Assembly (NCBI GenBank): GCA_947447815.1
Contig: CANFLJ010000051.1
Span: 1 to 9,042 of the forward strand
DNA from: Chitinophagaceae bacterium
GTDB taxonomy: Bacteria; Bacteroidota; Bacteroidia; Chitinophagales; Chitinophagaceae
Direction: 5' to 3'
Length of the DNA stretch: 9,042 nt
Shown: one piece after another, positions 6,584 to 9,042 of the stretch
Position numbering within the stretch: the stretch's first letter is position 1
Layout: the number at the start of each line of letters is the position of its first letter
The notes under the pieces: generated by a model
The model's input: only the letters and a program-made list of their open reading frames with translations
The model's database searches: none
What the model was told of the DNA's origin: nothing
Translations under genes and position numbers: made by a program

Positions 6584-7318
6584 TTGAATAAGAAGATTAG
6601 AATTGGTGCGGTAAGTTATTTAAATACTAAACCGTTATTGCTTGGATTTGACAAAAATGAATGGAATATTATAGAAGAATATCCTTCAATTCTGGCACAA
6701 AAACTATTGAATGATGAAATAGATATTGGCCTGGTACCCGTAGCCGTTATTCCATTATTAAAAGAATATTATATTATATCTGACTTTTGTATTGGTGCCG
6801 AGGGACTGGTAGACTCGGTGGGCATCTTTAGCGAAGTGCCTATGGATCAGATAGAAACTGTTGTACTGGATTACCAAAGCAAAACTTCTGTAAACCTGGC
6901 CAAAGTATTGCTGAAATATTACTGGAAAAAGGAAGTAGTATTTGAAGATGCCAGGGAAGATTTTATTGACCATATTAAAGGAACAAAAGCGGCAGTATTA
7001 ATTGGCGACCGTGCTTTGAAGCAATTATCCAACACGCCTTACTACTATGATCTGGCTAAAGCCTGGAACGATTTTACCGGATTGCCCTTCGTATTTGCTG
7101 CATGGATTGCCAATAAACCTATTGATGCAGATTTCATTGCTGCCTTTAATACAGCAACCGGATTTGGTATTGATAATATTGAAACGGTATTACAACAGAA
7201 TACTTTTGAACATTACGACTTAAAGAAATATTATACCCAAAGGATAAGTTACCCACTTACAGATGATAAAAGAAAAGGACTAAAATTGTTTTTATCTCTT
7301 TTGAAGATGATTAGTTAG
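6584..7318 (+). CDS. mqnA: Chorismate dehydratase MqnA (futalosine menaquinone pathway), TTG start
   Basis: 244 residues. MqnA converts chorismate to 3-enolpyruvylbenzoate, the first step of the futalosine route to menaquinone, and has a periplasmic-binding-protein-like fold although it is cytoplasmic. Visible signatures are KIRIGAVSYLNTKPL at 4-18, DIGLVPVAVIP at 47-57, LIGDRAL at 139-145 and DLAKAWNDFTGLPFVFAAW at 156-174. No signal peptide is present, which separates it from transport binding proteins. The start must be the TTG at 6584: the codon just before is an in-frame TAA, and the next in-frame ATG comes after the conserved N-terminus. No ribosome binding site is obvious. The 3' end overlaps the convergent DUF6580 gene by 8 bp. 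Other mqn genes are not in the window. Confidence 0.9.
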   Translation: MNKKIRIGAVSYLNTKPLLLGFDKNEWNIIEEYPSILAQKLLNDEIDIGLVPVAVIPLLKEYYIISDFCIGAEGLVDSVGIFSEVPMDQIETVVLDYQSKTSVNLAKVLLKYYWKKEVVFEDAREDFIDHIKGTKAAVLIGDRALKQLSNTPYYYDLAKAWNDFTGLPFVFAAWIANKPIDADFIAAFNTATGFGIDNIETVLQQNTFEHYDLKKYYTQRISYPLTDDKRKGLKLFLSLLKMIS

Positions 7319-7865
7319 TAGCTTTTGCAAGCTCTCTTCTGGATAATAAATAAGCAGCACCAAAAAATAAGGTACCAAATACAGCAGTGCTGGCAATGCT
7401 CTTCCATAAGAAAGGAAGACCATCTACATAACACGCTACTAAGCCGCTGAATGTGATAGAATGGTGCCATCCACCATTGGTAGCCCATACAAAGAAGTTG
7501 GATACCAGAAAGAAGACTATTGGTGCAGCAATATTTGCGGTTAGAATATTAACGAATTTAAATTGTTTAGCAGAGAAACCAACTATAGCCAATCCAGCAA
7601 TCATAGCATAGTTAACTAATTGATCTACCCCGTAGAATCCTTCTATTGCGCTCAGGTGTAAAGTATATAATACCTGAAACAGAATATCAGATACCAGCAT
7701 AGATAACAATGGCAATATAAATGCCATTTTCTTATTGCCTTGATTAGCAAATAAAGCACCACTAAATACCGCAACAGCAATTTGAGGAGCAAAGCCCAAA
7801 ACAACTCTGAATATAGCAGTTACAGCAATTAACAACAGTATAGTGATGATAGTATTCTTACGCAT
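7311..7865 (-). CDS. DUF6580-family integral membrane protein (putative transporter)
   Basis: 184 residues, almost entirely hydrophobic, with about six membrane segments (roughly 5-24, 27-42, 46-68, 82-98, 103-125, 155-175). The pattern SNFFVWATNGGWHHS at 122-136 followed by GLVACYVDGLPF at 141-152, with the LPLLSMLVSD segment at 51-60, is what I know from the DUF6580 family of putative transport proteins. Fold and size resemble the substrate-binding S components of ECF vitamin transporters, but that is a comparison, not proof, and no substrate can be read from the sequence. The ATG at 7865 is supported by an in-frame TAA 9 nt upstream. The last 8 bp overlap the 3' end of mqnA on the other strand, leaving no room for a terminator between them. 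Confidence 0.8.
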   Translation of the reverse strand: MRKNTIITILLLIAVTAIFRVVLGFAPQIAVAVFSGALFANQGNKKMAFILPLLSMLVSDILFQVLYTLHLSAIEGFYGVDQLVNYAMIAGLAIVGFSAKQFKFVNILTANIAAPIVFFLVSNFFVWATNGGWHHSITFSGLVACYVDGLPFLWKSIASTAVFGTLFFGAAYLLSRRELAKATN

Positions 7866-7885
7866 GTTCGATTATAGTTAGAGTA

Positions 7886-7893
7886 CAAAAATA
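7886..7893 (-). promoter_or_regulatory. Possible -7 box for the DUF6580 gene
   Basis: On the minus strand this reads TATTTTTG, matching TAnnTTTG, and ends 20 nt before the ATG at 7865, leaving a short leader. The nearest upstream TTG (7923-7925) is 29 nt away, longer than the usual spacing, so only half of the promoter is supported. Confidence 0.3.
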
Positions 7894-7934
7894 GGGTGAT
7901 TTGACATTGAGAATGCATTTGGCAAATCTATCTT

Positions 7935-7952
7935 TATCAACGTATGTTGATA
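7935..7952. promoter_or_regulatory. Inverted repeat TATCAAC-N4-GTTGATA upstream of the DUF6580 gene
   Basis: Seven-base arms match perfectly around GTAT. The site lies in the 145-nt gap between coaD and the DUF6580 gene, 70 nt before the DUF6580 start and about 42 nt before its possible -7 box. It is AT-rich and not followed by a U-run on the minus strand, so an operator is a better reading than a coaD terminator. Nothing else recognisable is in this gap. Confidence 0.4.
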
Positions 7953-8010
7953 TTTTAACATCCCTAATTTTAAACAATTTGAAATAGTGACCTTTATTAA
8001 GACTTGTAAA

Positions 8011-8487
8011 TTATAAAATTCCTATTGACTTAGAGACTACATCCGGCAGAAAAGGAGCAGCATTTCCATGGTTGCGAATAATATCTCTTACAATGGTAGA
8101 TGCCACCGAGGTATATTTAGGTTCACCGGTAAGAAATACCGTTTCTATGTTCTTATCCAGCGTTCTGTTGGCATCGGCAATTGTTTTTTCGTATTCAAAG
8201 TCGCTTACGTAGCGTATCCCTCTGAGTATAAAGTGTGCTTTTATCAGTTTGCAATATTCTACAGTAAGTCCATCGTATGCTACGGCAAATACTTTGGGTT
8301 CATCTTTATAAATCTCTTCTATCCAGGCAATCCGCTGTTCTAAAGAGTACATTGGCGCTTTGGTAGCGTTGATACCAATACCAATATATATTTTATCAAA
8401 CAATGGCAAAGCCCTATTTACGATATCGGTATGTCCCAAAGTAATAGGATCGAATGTTCCTGGAAAAAGGCAAATTCTTTCAGCCAT
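8011..8487 (-). CDS. coaD: Phosphopantetheine adenylyltransferase
   Basis: 158 residues from the ATG at 8487. CoaD joins ATP and 4'-phosphopantetheine to make dephospho-CoA and pyrophosphate, the penultimate step of CoA synthesis, in the cytoplasm. Seen: FPGTFDPITLGH at 8-19 with the nucleotidyltransferase T/HxGH motif at 16-19, ILRGIRYVSDFEYE at 87-100, and the C-terminal ATP-site motif SVASTIVRDI at 127-136. A longer reading from a TTG at 8508 would add seven residues (TTG ACC ATA...). I prefer the ATG because the conserved protein starts just before RICLFPG and the ATG leaves a normal 21-nt gap after pyrB. It is probably co-transcribed with pyrB; no terminator is visible after it. Confidence 0.95.
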   Translation of the reverse strand: MAERICLFPGTFDPITLGHTDIVNRALPLFDKIYIGIGINATKAPMYSLEQRIAWIEEIYKDEPKVFAVAYDGLTVEYCKLIKAHFILRGIRYVSDFEYEKTIADANRTLDKNIETVFLTGEPKYTSVASTIVRDIIRNHGNAAPFLPDVVSKSIGIL

Positions 8488-8508
8488 GTGTTGATTTTGT
8501 ATGGTCAA

Positions 8509-9042
8509 TTAATCTCTGTTAGATAAAAGGTATAAAACAGCCATCCTTACGGCAAGTCCGTTTTCTACCTGATGCAAAATAATGGAAGAATTTCCATCCG
8601 CCACATCACTATCCAGTTCCACACCCCTGTTTATAGGTCCGGGATGCATAATTGTGATTTCTTTTCCCAGACTTTCCAGTAGTCTTTTATTAATTCCGTA
8701 TGCCAGACTGTACTCTCTTAAAGAAGAAAACAAAGGTTGATTCTGTCTTTCCAGTTGTATGCGCAATACGTTAGCTACATCGCACCATTGCAAAGCTTTC
8801 TTCACGTCGTACTCCACGGTTACGTTCATTGCCTCGGCTATATATTTAGGAATTAAGGTAGGCGGGCCAGCCACCATCACCTTCGCTCCCATTTTATTCA
8901 ACAGATAAATATTGCTAAGCGCTACCCTGCTATGCATAATATCGCCAATGATAGCTACTTTCAATCCTTGCAGACTACCAAACTTCTCCGTCATAGAAAA
9001 GGCATCCAGTAAGGCTTGTGTAGGATGTTCGTTGATACCATC
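8509..9042 (-). CDS. pyrB: Aspartate carbamoyltransferase catalytic chain, C-terminal part (5' end outside window)
   Basis: 177 residues are visible and the frame is open to the window edge, so the Met at 8994 is internal. The enzyme condenses carbamoyl phosphate with aspartate, the committed step of pyrimidine synthesis. Seen in order: GINEHPTQALLDAF at the cut edge (carbamoyl-phosphate/aspartate site HPTQ), GDIMHSRVALSN (the B. subtilis-like version of this loop), LRIQLERQ with the aspartate-binding arginine, HPGPINRGVELDSDVAD, and a final QVENGLAVRMAVLYLL. The N-terminal domain with the STRT motif lies beyond the window. coaD follows 21 nt downstream. No regulatory chain (pyrI) is seen. 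Confidence 0.95.
   Translation of the reverse strand, partial: DGINEHPTQALLDAFSMTEKFGSLQGLKVAIIGDIMHSRVALSNIYLLNKMGAKVMVAGPPTLIPKYIAEAMNVTVEYDVKKALQWCDVANVLRIQLERQNQPLFSSLREYSLAYGINKRLLESLGKEITIMHPGPINRGVELDSDVADGNSSIILHQVENGLAVRMAVLYLLSNRD

Noticed and set aside
7320..7333. AGCTT-N4-AAGCT hairpin as terminator of mqnA
   Set aside because: The stem is only 5 bp, there is no clean U-run, and it is inside the DUF6580 coding sequence.
8488..8508. TTG start giving CoaD seven more residues
   Set aside because: The added residues (TIQNQH) are not part of the conserved protein, TTG is a poorer start, and it would abut the pyrB stop; the ATG at 8487 is better.
8992..8994. Met codon as start of the pyrB gene
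   Set aside because: Upstream in-frame codons read the conserved HPTQALLDAF motif, so the Met is internal and the gene continues past the window.

Overview
The window looks like an AT-rich chromosomal segment of a Bacteroidota bacterium, most likely Chitinophagaceae or a close relative. This is inferred from the Bacteroidota-style TonB protein, a DUF6580 membrane protein, a futalosine-pathway mqnA, translation starts without Shine-Dalgarno sequences, and -7 boxes of the TAnnTTTG type. I see no mobile element, CRISPR array, rRNA or tRNA. No gene-free stretch exceeds about 240 bases.

Left edge (1-514): the C-terminal end of a family 2 glycosyltransferase on the + strand. It is followed by an unusual array of diverged GTGA-containing heptanucleotides, then a 22-bp perfect hairpin that serves as a bidirectional terminator between two convergent genes.

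Left-centre (515-4281), all minus strand and tightly packed: tonB, then a 77-residue two-helix membrane protein, a PstS-like lipoprotein, and a secreted TPR protein. Transcription runs from tonB towards position 515. The genes are separated by 35 nt, a 1-nt TAATG overlap, and 22 nt. Neither exbB/exbD nor pstCAB lies alongside, so this looks like an envelope module built on the TonB energy transducer rather than a phosphate importer. It is the most interesting system in the window. The 220-nt leader before tonB carries three palindromes and an unusually long stop-free frame.

Centre (4502-6500), minus strand: purB (adenylosuccinate lyase), followed 13 nt later by a PAP2-family membrane phosphatase.

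Right-centre (6501-7865): mqnA is divergent from purB, starts at a TTG codon, and overlaps the convergent DUF6580 membrane-protein gene by 8 bp at their 3' ends.

Right edge (8011-9042), minus strand: pyrB (aspartate carbamoyltransferase, cut by the window end), then coaD (phosphopantetheine adenylyltransferase) 21 nt downstream. The right half is therefore mostly housekeeping metabolism: purines, pyrimidines, CoA and menaquinone.
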